Notes under the pieces: model-generated
Told to the model about the DNA's origin: nothing
The model's database searches: none
Seen by the model: only the letters and a program-made list of their open reading frames with translations
Made by a program: the position numbers and the translations under genes
NCBI GenBank assembly: GCA_016714985.1
Contig: JADKBS010000013.1
Coordinates: forward strand, 62,001 to 126,000
Length of the DNA stretch: 64,000 nucleotides
Reading direction: 5' to 3'
Origin: Saprospiraceae bacterium
Lineage (GTDB): Bacteria > Bacteroidota > Bacteroidia > Chitinophagales > Saprospiraceae
Part shown: in pieces, positions 1 through 9,190 of the stretch
Layout of the letters: every line of letters starts with the position of its first letter
Position numbering within the stretch: position 1 is the first letter of the stretch

Positions 1-1017
1 GTTGTCGGGCAATGCGTTATAGTCGAAATGGAAACGGTACGCTGGCTTAAGCCGGGCGAGTTCTTCTTGGGCATTGAACAGCACCTCGTCCACCCGGAGC
101 ACCGAAAAATCGAGGCGTTGCTGCTCCATGCTGGTACGGGCGAGCAGCAACAGGCGGTTGGTCAAGTCAGAAAGGGAAACCACGTCGTCAAGTTGCGATT
201 GCAGGATGGACTGGTACTCGTCAATGTTGCGGACTTTACCAAGTTCTACCTGCAACTGGCTTCGCATGGCGGCGAGCGGCGTCCTCAGCTCGTGCGAGGC
301 ATTGGCGACAAAGCTCTGCTGAAGTTCAAAAGCCTTCTCAAGCCTTTCGAGCATCTGGTTGAAGTTCATGGCGAGGCGGGCGATTTCGTCCGTTTGATTG
401 CCCTCGTCAAGGCGCTGGTCGAGGTTGCCTTCCGATATTTTGGACACACTGTCGTTGATGTTGGCAAGGGGGTTCAACACCTGCTCCGCAAATATCCGCC
501 CTGCCAGCACGATGATGCCTATTCCTATCGGCAAGCCCAGCAGCATGATGGTGCGGAGGTTTCCCAACTTGCTCTTTCCATAGCGGTCGAAAGCAGATGC
601 GACCACGACAAAAGGTTCGCCCTCCTCTAGGTATATGGCACCCATTTCCTCAAAATCGCCATGTTCAAACCGCATTTTCTTTGCCTGCCGTATGCTATTC
701 AGCAAATCATTGGAATAGGTCCGGCTTGTATCATCGGTGCTGCTGTAAGCCAAGCGGTTTTGCTTATCGAACACAAAAACCTGCTCTTCTGGAAGCGCTG
801 GAACTGAGTTGTCGTCAATGATGCGCAGCAATGCCTTGTCCACCTCCTTCACCGTCACCAATAGCTTCGCCGTGGTGACGGCACGACTTTCGAGCCTTTG
901 ATAGAACTCCTCTTTGCGGTAGCTGGCAGAGAACAGGTAAACGGCAAGCGAAAACAGTACTAAGATGGAAGCCGTAATGATGGAAAACCGTAGGGTGAGC
1001 TTAGTGAGTATGTTCAT
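1..1017 (-). CDS. Sensor histidine kinase, C-terminus beyond window edge
   Basis: Membrane sensor kinase of a two-component system, reading off the left edge, so only the first 339 residues are visible. A membrane segment lies at about residues 10-30, followed by a periplasmic region, a second membrane segment near 165-185, a HAMP linker, and the dimerisation/phosphoacceptor helix with ASHELRTPLA (His 242). The ATP-binding domain is missing because the window ends. The ATG at 1017 overlaps the end of the response regulator gene by 17 bases, so the two are translationally coupled. The ligand cannot be deduced. The kinase call is firm from the H-box and architecture. Confidence 0.93.
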   Translation of the reverse strand, partial: MNILTKLTLRFSIITASILVLFSLAVYLFSASYRKEEFYQRLESRAVTTAKLLVTVKEVDKALLRIIDDNSVPALPEEQVFVFDKQNRLAYSSTDDTSRTYSNDLLNSIRQAKKMRFEHGDFEEMGAIYLEEGEPFVVVASAFDRYGKSKLGNLRTIMLLGLPIGIGIIVLAGRIFAEQVLNPLANINDSVSKISEGNLDQRLDEGNQTDEIARLAMNFNQMLERLEKAFELQQSFVANASHELRTPLAAMRSQLQVELGKVRNIDEYQSILQSQLDDVVSLSDLTNRLLLLARTSMEQQRLDFSVLRVDEVLFNAQEELARLKPAYRFHFDYNALPDN

Positions 1018-1717
1018 GGATGGAAATATCTTTCAAATAATAGCCCATGCCCGACTTTGTATGAATGAGCTTTGGCTCGAAGTTCTTGTCAATCTTTTTT
1101 CGGAGGAAATTGATGTAAACATCCACCGTGTTGGTGCCCGTGTCAAAGTTAAGTTCCCAAACGTGCTCGCTAATTTCGGAGCGGCTGGATACACGCCCGT
1201 AGCGGCGCATAAGAAACTCCAAAAGGTTGAACTCCCGAACCGTTAGCGAAATAGGAATGCCCTGTCTGGTCACGGTCTTGTCCGACAAGTTCATTTCAAG
1301 GTCGGCGGCACGCAGTAGAAGGTCTTCGGGCTTTTCCGAAGTAAGGCCTGCATTCCTTTTCAATGATACACGGATCCTTGCCAGCAATTCCCGAAAATCG
1401 AAGGGCTTGACGATGTAATCGTCCGCTCCTGCATCGAAGCCGCTGATTTTTTTATCAATGTCGCTCATCGCAGTCACCATGATGATTGGCACGGCAGTGC
1501 CCTTTTGCCTCAAGCTGCGGCATATTTCGTAACCACTCTTGAAGGGCAGGTTCAGGTCAAGCAAGATGAGGTCGTATTCCTTGGTTTCCGCCAAAAAACC
1601 TCCGATGGCCCCATCAGGTGCATGGTCAACGGTGAAGCCGTTTTCCTCCAAGCCCTTTTTCACAGCGGCGGCGACCTTGAGCTCGTCTTCGACGAAAAGT
1701 AGATTTGGCTGTTTCAT
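1001..1717 (-). CDS. OmpR/PhoB-family response regulator
   Basis: DNA-binding response regulator of 238 residues, partner of the overlapping kinase. The receiver domain (about 1-120) has the acidic pair at residues 10-11, phosphoacceptor Asp54 in LLDLNLP, Thr82 and Lys104 in VKPFDF. A winged-helix trans_reg_C domain follows (about 130-230), ending in the usual TVDVYINFLRKKID and GMGYYL stretches. It is the first gene of a two-gene operon. The target regulon is unknown; the phosphate genes in this window are more than 20 kb away, so a PhoB role cannot be claimed. Confidence 0.95.
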   Translation of the reverse strand: MKQPNLLFVEDELKVAAAVKKGLEENGFTVDHAPDGAIGGFLAETKEYDLILLDLNLPFKSGYEICRSLRQKGTAVPIIMVTAMSDIDKKISGFDAGADDYIVKPFDFRELLARIRVSLKRNAGLTSEKPEDLLLRAADLEMNLSDKTVTRQGIPISLTVREFNLLEFLMRRYGRVSSRSEISEHVWELNFDTGTNTVDVYINFLRKKIDKNFEPKLIHTKSGMGYYLKDISIHEHTH

Positions 1718-2049
1718 TGTAACTTATTCAAAAAATACCATTCAAAGATCTGCAAAACGCTTCTCACTAGGCAAGACATAGCAATTAAATTAAAATTAAA
1801 ATAGAATCAGCGCTTTATACTTCAGTCTTTTGACAACACTCATTTTTAGTCATAAGTACTTCGTTGTAAATAGTTTATATTAAGAACTTAGCAAAGTTGA
1901 ACCCATAGCATTGATTTTCAAAACATTACCTCAATTCGCCAATTTCAATTAATTTCCAATTTCTACCTACAACCACCATTCAAAGATTTCAGTGTTATTT
2001 TGTTAAGTCACCTAACTTTACGGCACTTCAATAAAAAATAGCGCTACCA
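1718..2049. other. Intergenic region between divergent genes
   Basis: About 330 AT-rich bases between the response regulator (leftward) and the amidohydrolase (rightward). It should hold both promoters. On the minus strand a GATCTTTG at about 1745-1752 resembles the Bacteroidota -7 element. On the plus strand TAACTTTA near 2011-2018 is another candidate. No gene, hairpin or repeat was seen. Confidence 0.5.
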
Positions 2050-3774
2050 ATGCACAAATCCATCCTCCTTCCCCTGCTGACGATCCTTTTCTTCTCCTGC
2101 AACCAAAACGTCCAGCAGTTCGCCGACACCATCCTCCTCAACGGCAATATCTATACGGTGGACGATGCCATGCCCACCGCCGAGGCCATCGCCATCAAGG
2201 ACGGCCTCATCCTACAAGTAGGCAGCAACGCCGACATCGAAAAAATGAAGGGGGAAAAGACCGAGGTGATAGACCTGAAGGGCCAGTTTGCCATGCCGGG
2301 GTTCATCGAGGGGCACGGACACTTCAGCGGCATGGGCTACAGCCTGATTGACCTCAATTTCCTGAAGTCAAAAAACTGGGACGAAATCGTGGCAGCCGTG
2401 GCAGAGGCCGCCAAAAAGGCCAAGCCCGGCGAGTGGATAGTGGGCCGTGGCTGGCACCAGGAGAAATGGGACAAGGCACTCGAAAAGCACGTACAGGGCT
2501 ACCCTTATCACAACCACCTAAGCGAGGTTTCGCCCAACAATCCAGTAGTGCTGCGCCATGCCAGCGGCCATGCCCTCATGGCCAACAAGGCCGCCATGGA
2601 CGCTGCTGGCATCAGCAAGGAATCGCCAGACCCGCACGGCGGCCATATCGTGCGGGGACCGGACGGAGAGGCTATTGGCGTGTTCGAGGAGCGGGCAATG
2701 GAGGCCATTGCCAAGGTACATGAAGAGTACCTTGCTACCCTTTCACCTGAGGAACAACTGCACCGCTGGGAGCGGGGCATCGAGTTGGCGCAGCAAGAGT
2801 GCCTGCGGCATGGCGTCACCAGCTTTCAGGACGCTGGCTCGCATTTCGATGAATTGGAACGATACCGAAAAATGGCCGAAGAAGGCAAATTGCGCCTGCG
2901 CCTTTGGGCAATGGTGCGCCATTCATCCGAAGAACTGGCCAAGGGCTTTACCAATGATTTCCCAATGATTGATGTGGGCGACCGCCACTTCACCTGCCGT
3001 GCCATCAAGACGGAACTCGATGGTGCCCTCGGCAGCTATGGCGCTTGGTTGCTCGCACCCTATAACGACAAGCCGGGTTTCGAGGGGCAGAACACGACCA
3101 CCATCGAAGAGGTGAAGGCCATTGCGAAACTGGCTTTTGACAAAAAAATGCAGCTCTGCGTCCACACCATCGGCGACCGGGCCAACCGGGAACTGCTGAA
3201 CTTGATGGAGGAAATCACGAAGTCCGGCGGGAAGCCGCTGAACGACCTACGCTGGCGCAGCGAACATGCGCAACACATTGACCCGACGGACATCCCTCGG
3301 TTTGCGCAGCTTGGCGTCATCGCTGCCATGCAGGGCGTCCATTGCACCAGCGATGCGCCCTTCGTGGTCAAGCGCCTCGGCGAGGAGCGGGCAAGGACGG
3401 GCGCCTACCCATGGCAAAGCCTGTTGAAAGCTGGGGCCATCGTCGGCAATGGCACGGACGTACCCGTGGAGGATGTGTCGGCCCTTGAATGCTTCTATGC
3501 CAGCGTGACCAGAAAACGCCACCAGTCCAGTGACAATGGCTTGGAATTTTTTCCCGAACAAAAAATGACCCGTGCGCAGGCCATCCACAGCTATACCGCC
3601 GCCAATGCATACGCTGCTTTTGAGGAAGAATGGAAGGGAACGCTGACGGCTGGCAAGGTGGCAGACATCGTTGTGCTGAGCAATGATCTGATGAAATGCA
3701 CGGACGAGGAGATATTGGGGACGAAGGTGGTGTGGACGATGGTGGGGGGCATTGTTCAATACAAAACTAATTGA
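2050..3774 (+). CDS. YtcJ-like amidohydrolase lipoprotein
   Basis: Metal-dependent hydrolase of the amidohydrolase_3 (YtcJ-like) family, 574 residues, of normal family length. It starts with a lipoprotein signal whose lipobox ends at Cys17 (LFFSC), so the enzyme is probably membrane-anchored outside the cytoplasm. The metal-binding HGH lies at residues 89-91 after MPGFIEG. Further family hallmarks are CVHTIGDRAN, SEHAQ, GTDVPVE and the C-terminal GKVADIVVLSNDL. The substrate is unknown; relatives act on amide or cyclic amide bonds. It appears monocistronic and faces away from the neighbouring two-component system. Confidence 0.9.
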   Translation: MHKSILLPLLTILFFSCNQNVQQFADTILLNGNIYTVDDAMPTAEAIAIKDGLILQVGSNADIEKMKGEKTEVIDLKGQFAMPGFIEGHGHFSGMGYSLIDLNFLKSKNWDEIVAAVAEAAKKAKPGEWIVGRGWHQEKWDKALEKHVQGYPYHNHLSEVSPNNPVVLRHASGHALMANKAAMDAAGISKESPDPHGGHIVRGPDGEAIGVFEERAMEAIAKVHEEYLATLSPEEQLHRWERGIELAQQECLRHGVTSFQDAGSHFDELERYRKMAEEGKLRLRLWAMVRHSSEELAKGFTNDFPMIDVGDRHFTCRAIKTELDGALGSYGAWLLAPYNDKPGFEGQNTTTIEEVKAIAKLAFDKKMQLCVHTIGDRANRELLNLMEEITKSGGKPLNDLRWRSEHAQHIDPTDIPRFAQLGVIAAMQGVHCTSDAPFVVKRLGEERARTGAYPWQSLLKAGAIVGNGTDVPVEDVSALECFYASVTRKRHQSSDNGLEFFPEQKMTRAQAIHSYTAANAYAAFEEEWKGTLTAGKVADIVVLSNDLMKCTDEEILGTKVVWTMVGGIVQYKTN

Positions 3775-3940
3775 CTTGGCTGCGGCAACACCAATTTTCC
3801 CTGTATATGAAATGGCAAAGGGAAAGCCCATTTACTATAAGGGCTATAAGGAGTTCGGCTCAAAAGATGTTCCACGGCTCGATTCAACCGCCCAAGCCTT
3901 TTTGAAAAATAGGCTGGTCATAGAACTATACAAAAATTGA
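3752..3940 (+). pseudogene. Short gene stub, possibly an Uma2-family remnant
   Basis: A 62-codon frame overlapping the end of the amidohydrolase gene. The middle part (PVYEMAKGKPIYYKGYKEF) reads like real protein and resembles, from memory, the N-terminus of some Bacteroidota Uma2-family endonucleases, which normally run about 200 residues. Here the frame stops after about 20 further unrelated residues. I read it as a truncated remnant. No start codon context supports translation, and the family link is weak. Confidence 0.3.
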
Positions 3941-4004
3941 TTATCCTATCAAAAAAAACTATGCCTTGCAATCTTTTGGAATAAGACTGCAGGCTATCGT
4001 GAGT

Positions 4005-4843
4005 TTACCTAGCAATTACAAATTTCAACGGAATTCTCTTATTCGATTTTAACAAATTCAAAAACCAAATCCCTTCGGGCAATTCTGAAACATCAAGCGT
4101 AATTGCTCCATCTTGTAGAATGGGTTGCATCTTCTTTGAGATATGTCCTATAGCGTTAATTACGTACACTTCGGATATTCCTTCAACATCTTTTAAGGCA
4201 ATGCTTATCTTACCATCAGCAGGATTTGGAAAGACCGAAACTTGCCCCGTTTGAGGATGCGAAGGGTCATTTATCGCATTGGTATTGGTTAACACAATAT
4301 CATCCACAATGGCTTCTGCAAAGGTTTTATTCTCCAAATATGGTGGCGTATCCTTGTTGAATGCCCAAACTTCAATCAGCAAACTATCCATGGAGGTCAT
4401 TGCAAGGGGCATCCAAACCTGCTGTACGATTTTGGTCGCTACGGAGTCCTTCCAACCCCCAATTTTCACATAAAAACCGTTGGGCTGCCGCTGCTTTATC
4501 CTGATTTCGATGCGGCCATCCTCGATGCTGTCTATCCGCACGGAGGCCCCCGCATACAGGTAGAGCTGCGTGGGCAGGAACTTGACGTGGGCACAGCCCG
4601 GCCAAGTTGGCAAACCATTGGCATCACGGGCCGAAGAGGATATTTTCATGGAATACTGGCCTGAGATGGCGTCATCATATTTGGCCACCGGCTTAAAATC
4701 CGTGTAAAAATTATTGGTAGTCCAAGATATGGGGTTTTCGAGGAGTCGGGCATTGCCCACTCCTCAAAGCCGCCATTGGGTACTTGGGCCATCATGGTTT
4801 GGCTTGCGGCCATAACCAGTAAAACATAGCATATCAATTTCAT
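4005..4843 (-). CDS. T9SS type A sorting-domain secreted protein (frameshifted)
   Basis: Secreted protein in two frames. The first carries the signal peptide (MKLICYVLLVMAASQTMMAQ) and the mature start PNGGFEEW; the second, from about 4755 down, carries the rest. Adding one G to the GGG run at about 4756-4758 joins them as FEEWGNARLLENPISWTTNN and gives about 279 residues. The middle looks like a carbohydrate-binding or jelly-roll domain. The C-terminus (VSVFPNPADGK onward, ending PLKFVIAR) is a type A T9SS sorting domain. The indel may be a sequencing error or real inactivation. The exact function is unknown. Confidence 0.75.
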
Positions 4844-4877
4844 AATTTTAAAAAGTTAAACGATGAAATATACTGGG

Positions 4878-5504
4878 TTAAAAAAAGTCTTTTATCCGTG
4901 CCTCAAACTTGCCGTTGAGGAAATTTACACGCTCGGAATGCGGTGCACTGGGGTTCTGACCTTTTAGAATAAAATGAAGTTCAAAATTGCCTCGCACTTC
5001 CCGGCATTCCAAATCAAGCTGCAAAACCTCCACGAAGCTGGCGCAGTTCGTGTCCAAGTCCCATTCGGCTTCGCCTACGTCACCATCATCGGATGAAAGG
5101 CCATAGTAGGCTGAATTGATTGGATGGTAGCCAGACTCTACTGGAATTCCTAAATTAATCATCTCCCTTTGGAAGATATAATATGGAAACCAATAATCAG
5201 CATAAGTCTCGAAACGCAAGCCCATGCCAGCAATACCTATTGTTGCATGGTTATTAAACGTCCAATCCGAAGCCCCTAAGCCAGGTACTTCTTTGGAGGC
5301 AGTGGCCAGAAAGCAGTCCTGTATATAGTCTCGTGGCTCCAAGTCGTAGGAGGTCTTGAATCCTGAGGTATCATCACATGTTGGAAGCATAGCTGCGGTT
5401 GGTTCTTTAACAAATAAACGCCCCGCTGGCTTGTATATTTCCTTTTCACATCCCAACCAAATCAAAACCGATGCTACCGGGTATAAAATGCTTGATTTGA
5501 ACAT
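4878..5504 (-). CDS. Uncharacterised lipoprotein, tandem copy 2
   Basis: Lipoprotein of 208 residues with signal and lipobox ending at Cys19 (LIWLGC). I chose the ATG at 5504 rather than an upstream one because it aligns with the start of the adjacent paralogue (MFKS). It shares long stretches with that paralogue, such as TSYDLEP, DYIQDCFLATA.KEVPGLG, LDLECREVRGNFELHF and the shared C-terminus GKFEARIKDFF. No known domain is recognised. Two conserved cysteines in the middle and mostly beta-like sequence suggest an extracytoplasmic beta-sandwich. It follows its paralogue by 25 bases and is probably co-transcribed with it. Confidence 0.8.
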   Translation of the reverse strand: MFKSSILYPVASVLIWLGCEKEIYKPAGRLFVKEPTAAMLPTCDDTSGFKTSYDLEPRDYIQDCFLATASKEVPGLGASDWTFNNHATIGIAGMGLRFETYADYWFPYYIFQREMINLGIPVESGYHPINSAYYGLSSDDGDVGEAEWDLDTNCASFVEVLQLDLECREVRGNFELHFILKGQNPSAPHSERVNFLNGKFEARIKDFF

Positions 5505-5529
5505 TCGGTATTTGTTTTTGACAACCACT

Positions 5530-6159
5530 TTAAAAAAAGTCTTTTATTCGAGCTTCAAACTTACCGTTGATGAAGTTCACCCGCTCGGAGTGTGGTGCAC
5601 TCGTGTTTTGGCCATCTAACCTAAAATGAAGTTCAAAATTGCCTCGCACCTCCCTGCATTCAAGGTCGAGTTGCAAGATCTCCACGAAACTAATACAGGT
5701 CGTATCCAAATCCCATGCTGCCTGGCCAACGTCACCATCAGCCGTCACTCGTCCGTAATAGGAGGAATTAATAATGTGAAATCCTTGCTCAAGAGGAATG
5801 CCTAACGTGATCAATTCTCTTTGGAAAACATTTGGAAACCCATAATCAGCATAAGTATCAAATCGGAGGCCCATAATATCACCGTTCAATCCAATAGTGG
5901 ATAAGGTATTAAATGTCCAATCAGCAGTTCCCAAACCAGGCACCTCTTTAACGGCTGTGGCCAAAAAACAGTCTTGAATATGATCGAATGGCTCCAGGTC
6001 GTAGGAAGTCTTGAAGGCTGAAGTGTCATCACAGATTGGAAGTACCATGACAGGAGGGGGTGCAATTTCTTTAGGCAGTAATTGGCTCGATATGTCTTTT
6101 TCACAACCAAGCAACCCTAAAACCAATGCAACAACTGCCGCTAAGTTTGATTTGAACAT
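5530..6159 (-). CDS. Uncharacterised lipoprotein, tandem copy 1
   Basis: Lipoprotein of 209 residues with lipobox ending at Cys19 (LGLLGC), paralogous along its whole length to the next gene downstream. The family is not recognised. A 22-bp perfect hairpin lies just upstream, separating it from the T9SS protease gene, so it probably has its own promoter or is expressed by read-through. High similarity between the copies, including at DNA level near the 3-prime ends, points to a recent tandem duplication. Confidence 0.8.
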   Translation of the reverse strand: MFKSNLAAVVALVLGLLGCEKDISSQLLPKEIAPPPVMVLPICDDTSAFKTSYDLEPFDHIQDCFLATAVKEVPGLGTADWTFNTLSTIGLNGDIMGLRFDTYADYGFPNVFQRELITLGIPLEQGFHIINSSYYGRVTADGDVGQAAWDLDTTCISFVEILQLDLECREVRGNFELHFRLDGQNTSAPHSERVNFINGKFEARIKDFF

Positions 6160-6177
6160 TAGGTAATTATTTGTGGC

Positions 6178-6226
6178 AGATGGGGTACTGGTTTGTTTTC
6201 TTTAAAAACAAACCAGTACCCCATCT
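6178..6226. terminator. Perfect 22-bp hairpin, probable terminator
   Basis: Arms at 6178-6199 and 6205-6226 are perfectly complementary with a 5-nt loop. The arm interior is T-rich on one side and A-rich on the other, giving a run of T at the stem tip rather than a classic tail. It begins 4 bases after the stop of the protease gene (minus strand), which fits a transcription terminator or 3-prime stabiliser. Confidence 0.7.
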
Positions 6227-6230
6227 CAAA

Positions 6231-8108
6231 TTAGCGAACTATCGCCAGTTTCAAACTGACGTCTTTTTCTTTGCCTTTTATTTTAAGAAACCAAAGACCG
6301 GGAGAAAACCCCGAGACATCGCAGGTCAATTCACCGTCGGAAAATTCGGTGGGGTTGACCAGCTTGGTCACCAAACCTGTGGCGCTGATGGCGGTGATAT
6401 TTTCGACTGCACCAAAATCGCTCAATTGAATTCTAATTTTATCAAAAGCGGGGTTGGGAATGATTTTGTAGCCCTTACTCATCATATCGTCCTCCAACAC
6501 TTGTTCGTTGCTCCTCACGCATGCGGAGTTTGGCTCGCAGAAAATCAATTTTAAGTGCTGCACTTCACATGAGCCAGTCGTAACCCTGAGTTTCAGATAA
6601 AACTTGGGGCAATTCGGAGGAGAAGGCAAACTCAAGTTTGGACTATTCGACCCGATGGCGGTATAAGTACCCAAATAAGTTGGCGACCAAGACCATTGAT
6701 AAGTATATGGCCCAAGGCAGTCAAATATAAGACCAATACTCGGTAGCTCCTGGACGCCTGGATCTACGGAAGCGGTGGCCGTAAATGGGCAGCCAAAACC
6801 TATTTGTGAGCTATGGGTATAGGTCGCACCAAAATATGTTGGGGGGTTGTTGCTGGCCACAATACAAAACGCACCATCAATTTGTGCCGCATTATCCCTT
6901 GTACCAGTTTCGCCAGTTGACTCACCCGTGTCTGGATAATTAACATCGGGATTAGAGAAATAAGGTATTCTTACAGAAACTCCAGATGCCATCATTGTGC
7001 CCGTCGTATTGCTTTGTAATCTTTTCCCATTCGCACAGGCTGGAGATGTATTACCATCATACCCATGCTTACATCCAAAATGGTGGCCCAATTCATGGGT
7101 ATATGTAGCTCTATCAATAGCGTATGATTGAACACATGCAAACTTGCCCCCTGTGAAAGCCGGGTCGGTGTCGCTGGTAGCGTTACCAAGTCCATAGCCA
7201 TCTCCATTTCCATTAAAAGGTATGTTAACCAACACTATCCCGACATCTGCCCCATATTGTTGTAAGGTAAGGACAGCATGACTTGGCATGCCATTGACAG
7301 GGTCATTCAAGTCCCCACAGTCATTATTTATAATATTACCCCCAACTCCAAATGGGAAAGCAGGTGTATAATCAATAAACCTGAACCTTGCCCTTTTGCC
7401 AACTATTTGGCTGTTAGCCAAAGCCAAGTTGAATTCCATAGCTTCCAAATAGGTAAACCATCCGCCAAAAATGCCATAGGTGTCATTGAGCCATTGCTGA
7501 GCAGTTGGCGTTATCATGTAAAGCACATCCAATACGCCAGAACCGCAATTGTCTTCACAATAACCAGCTGGGATGGAAGGCGTCTCAGGTTCGCTATTTA
7601 AACAATCTGATGATTCCGATGAGTAGATCTTTTTGATTAGGAGTCCCTTTGAATTACCAAGCGGGTAAAGTTCATAGGTGTTAGAACCAAGGTTCAGAGT
7701 GCCCCCTTTCCCAATGGAAGTAGCGCATAGTGAAATTTGCCCCAAGCTGTTTTTGCCCGTAATGGCGTAGTCAGTGCCACTGGTGAAAAAGGAGCCAACT
7801 AGGTCGAAGACCATTTGCTGCCCGCCATTTTCGTCGGGCAGGGTAATGCGAATCTTGCCATCGCTCCCAACAAGGTCTCCAGTGGCCCAAGTGATATGCT
7901 GCAAGGTTCCAGCAATCGCTTTTGAGTTGGCATAGTTTAGCACTTTCATCTGGTCCGTTGTTAAACCTGTGTAGGGATTAACGAATGAAAATGCCGAGGT
8001 CGTCTGTGCAAATAGCCCTGCCTGACATAAGGTAAAAAGTAGCAAGGTTAGCCCTATAAGCCGGAGGGGGGGCGGAGTGCCCATTCTGGACTGATGAATC
8101 ACTTTCAT
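6231..8108 (-). CDS. T9SS-secreted zinc metalloprotease (reprolysin-like)
   Basis: Secreted protease of 625 residues. The signal peptide ends around GLFAQ (residue 35). The zinc motif HExxHxxGxxH is complete (His338, Glu339, His342, Gly345, His348) in YTHELGHHFGCKHGYD, and a Met-turn-like segment TGTMMAS followed by IPYFSNPDV fits the M12B/metzincin fold. A PKD-like beta domain follows (about 430-520). The C-terminus (IIPNPAFDK onward, ending LKLAIVR) is a type A T9SS sorting domain, so it is exported by the Por system and cell-surface attached or released. It is probably a degradative enzyme for external proteins. Upstream DNA (8109-8326) holds no gene in the same operon. Confidence 0.88.
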   Translation of the reverse strand: MKVIHQSRMGTPPPLRLIGLTLLLFTLCQAGLFAQTTSAFSFVNPYTGLTTDQMKVLNYANSKAIAGTLQHITWATGDLVGSDGKIRITLPDENGGQQMVFDLVGSFFTSGTDYAITGKNSLGQISLCATSIGKGGTLNLGSNTYELYPLGNSKGLLIKKIYSSESSDCLNSEPETPSIPAGYCEDNCGSGVLDVLYMITPTAQQWLNDTYGIFGGWFTYLEAMEFNLALANSQIVGKRARFRFIDYTPAFPFGVGGNIINNDCGDLNDPVNGMPSHAVLTLQQYGADVGIVLVNIPFNGNGDGYGLGNATSDTDPAFTGGKFACVQSYAIDRATYTHELGHHFGCKHGYDGNTSPACANGKRLQSNTTGTMMASGVSVRIPYFSNPDVNYPDTGESTGETGTRDNAAQIDGAFCIVASNNPPTYFGATYTHSSQIGFGCPFTATASVDPGVQELPSIGLIFDCLGPYTYQWSWSPTYLGTYTAIGSNSPNLSLPSPPNCPKFYLKLRVTTGSCEVQHLKLIFCEPNSACVRSNEQVLEDDMMSKGYKIIPNPAFDKIRIQLSDFGAVENITAISATGLVTKLVNPTEFSDGELTCDVSGFSPGLWFLKIKGKEKDVSLKLAIVR

Positions 8109-8326
8109 ACTAATACAATATTTGATAATAAAATAACAAGCCTGAGCACGCTCAAGGTGATTGTTTTCGATATTGTTTGGAGATAAAGCCTATCTCAAGG
8201 CTTTATTTCAATATTGTTTGTGTGGTAAAAATAAATAATGCCGCAAGATAAGCACCTAACATATTAAATCCTAACGCTTCAGTGATTTTTTCAATTTCTG
8301 ATGAGTAAATCCCTCTTGCCAATCCC
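8109..8326. other. Intergenic region with possible small remnant
   Basis: AT-rich spacer of about 220 bases between rluF and the protease gene. The minus-strand frame ending at 8203 contains a protein-like hydrophobic stretch (ALGFNMLGAYLAALFIF) that runs up into rluF in another frame without a credible start. It may be a gene remnant. A short hairpin, AAAGCC and GGCTTT arms, sits at about 8186-8205. Confidence 0.3.
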
Positions 8327-9088
8327 TCACTCAAAATCCCCCTCCCCCACCGAGGCCTCCATCGTCTTGCTCGAACCCGCCACCATCTTGTCAATAGCCG
8401 CCATCTCCGCCTTGGTCAAGTAGCGCCATTTCCCCACGGGTATATTGTCCAATTTCACGTTCATGATGCGGGTGCGTTTCAGCTTCGTGACCTCGTAGCC
8501 GAGATACTCGCACATGCGCCGAATCTGGCGGTTCAGACCCTGCGTGAGGATGATTCGAAATCCAAACTTATCTGTTCTTTCGACCTGGCATTTCTTCGTC
8601 ACGGTGTCGAGGATGGGCACGCCAGCCCCCATCCTTCGTATGAAATCGTCGGTGATGGGCTTGTCCACCCGCACCCAATATTCCTTTTCGTGGTTGTTGC
8701 CAGCCCGCAATATCTTGTTGACGATATCGCCATCGTTGGTAAGAAAAATCAGGCCCTCCGAGGGCTTGTCCAAGCGCCCGATGGGGAAGATGCGCTTGGG
8801 GTAGTTGATATAAGTGATGATATTCCCTTTTACATGGGTCTCCGTGGTGCAGGTGATGCCGACGGGCTTGTGAAAGGCAATATAAATAGGTGCTTCCTTG
8901 CTTTTCAAGGGCTTTTTGTCAATCAAGACCGTGTCGCCCTCCCGTACCCGATTGCCCAAAATGGCCACCACGCCGTTGATGGTCACCCGCCCGTCCTTGA
9001 TGAACACGTCGGCTTCTCGGCGGGAGCAATAGCCCGTGTCGCTGATGTACTTGTTTAGGCTGGTGGTTTCGGTGTGGATTTGGGACAT
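8327..9088 (-). CDS. rluF: 23S rRNA pseudouridine synthase, RluF type
   Basis: Converts a uridine of 23S rRNA to pseudouridine (RluF acts at U2604 in E. coli). The 253-residue protein has an N-terminal S4 RNA-binding domain (about 10-55, ISDTGYCSRREAD and GRVTINGVVA) and the RsuA-type catalytic domain with GRLDKPSEGL (Asp107), plus GLNRQIRRMCEYLGY. The RNRQIRRM-type motif and lack of C-terminal extension fit RluF better than RluB. The gene stands alone, with word-repeat DNA (ATTTACG units) just upstream at about 9092-9126. Confidence 0.9.
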   Translation of the reverse strand: MSQIHTETTSLNKYISDTGYCSRREADVFIKDGRVTINGVVAILGNRVREGDTVLIDKKPLKSKEAPIYIAFHKPVGITCTTETHVKGNIITYINYPKRIFPIGRLDKPSEGLIFLTNDGDIVNKILRAGNNHEKEYWVRVDKPITDDFIRRMGAGVPILDTVTKKCQVERTDKFGFRIILTQGLNRQIRRMCEYLGYEVTKLKRTRIMNVKLDNIPVGKWRYLTKAEMAAIDKMVAGSSKTMEASVGEGDFE

Positions 9089-9091
9089 AAG

Positions 9092-9126
9092 TAGATTTAC
9101 GATTTTGGATTTACGATTTACGATTG
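9092..9126. repeat. Word-repeat DNA (ATTTACG units)
   Basis: Several copies of GATTTACG or GATTTTGG in tandem directly upstream of rluF. The same word appears again at the right end of the window (about 63984-63993) and as its complement near 24580-24600. No complementary arm is present here. Confidence 0.5.
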
Positions 9127-9190
9127 CGCAACTAATTGCGCTTAAATCAAAATCTAACCTAATTTTGATTGGCTACTTATTTAGAATGGT

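Noticed and set aside
1001..1717. PhoB/PhoR identity for the two-component pair
   Set aside because: The only support is family membership; the pst cluster is far away and no Pho box could be identified.
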